Of a DNA stretch of 64,000 nt, positions 63,993 through 64,000 are shown one piece after another. The notes under the pieces are model-generated. The model ran no database searches. It had not been told where the DNA came from and saw only the letters and a program-made list of their open reading frames with translations. The first letter of the stretch is position 1, and each line of letters opens with the position of its first letter. The stretch is from Methylomarinum sp965277025 (GTDB lineage Bacteria; Pseudomonadota; Gammaproteobacteria; Methylococcales; Methylomonadaceae): contig OZ255706.1 of the NCBI GenBank assembly GCA_965277025.1, positions 2,418,001-2,482,000 on the forward strand, in the 5' to 3' direction. Both the position numbers and the translations under genes were made by a program.

Positions 63993-64000
63993 ATTCGCCT

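Overview
The window is a stretch of gammaproteobacterial chromosome, most likely from an aerobic methanotroph or close methylotrophic relative (Methylococcales-like). This placement is an inference from gene content: an MxaD-like SRPBCC protein beside a secreted YVTN beta-propeller protein, a six-subunit Na+-translocating NADH:quinone reductase (nqrA-F plus nqrM), a full Ccm cytochrome c maturation operon, and gammaproteobacterial-type queG, sbcB, gltX and ispG. No rRNA or methane oxidation gene is present to settle it.

Layout. 1-2.4 kb: 3' end of cysN, queG, a HAD hydrolase. 2.5-6.4 kb: a patatin-like lipase gene and a GMC oxidoreductase gene, each cut by one in-frame stop, the second also truncated by IS elements. 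6.4-14.9 kb: an IS island (IS4, two IS66 copies, one carrying IS630, and IS3) inserted into two small genes. 15-19.3 kb: YVTN protein, MxaD-like protein, sbcB, CBS protein, nqrM. 19.5-25.5 kb: nqrF-nqrA on the minus strand. 25.8-29.2 kb: a metallophosphoesterase gene in three pieces, separated by an IS701-like element and an IS110 element. 29.3-33.4 kb: ispG, a divergent GAPDH-like gene, hemN. 33.4-41.5 kb: the operon ccmAB-(di-iron protein)-ccmCDEFGHI-hemN on the minus strand. 41.7-46.1 kb: one methyl-accepting chemotaxis gene broken by two IS elements, a tandem repeat and a stop codon. 46.3-59.6 kb: a DNA methyltransferase and MutH/Sau3AI-like endonuclease pair torn apart by nested IS3, IS701, IS630, IS110, ISAs1 and IS66 copies, with an intact chromosomal block (Sel1 protein, gltX, tRNA-Ala, tRNA-Glu) lying between the methyltransferase halves. 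59.6-64 kb: a damaged parvulin isomerase gene, an inositol monophosphatase-family gene, a MITE-like element, a membrane protein with an internal repeat, and a periplasmic beta-lactamase-fold hydrolase.

How it works together. The intact genes are core: Na+ bioenergetics, heme and cytochrome c assembly, isoprenoid precursors, translation and repair. Nearly everything broken is dispensable or sensory (lipase, GMC enzyme, chemoreceptor, restriction-modification). That pattern fits a lineage in early IS expansion and gene decay, as seen in recently bottlenecked or host-associated bacteria. Several lesions are single-base changes in homopolymers, so part of the decay could be sequencing error. At least nine IS types are visible, and target-site duplications can be read for five insertions. 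The most unusual intact feature is a di-iron ferritin-like protein encoded inside the ccm operon between ccmB and ccmC.
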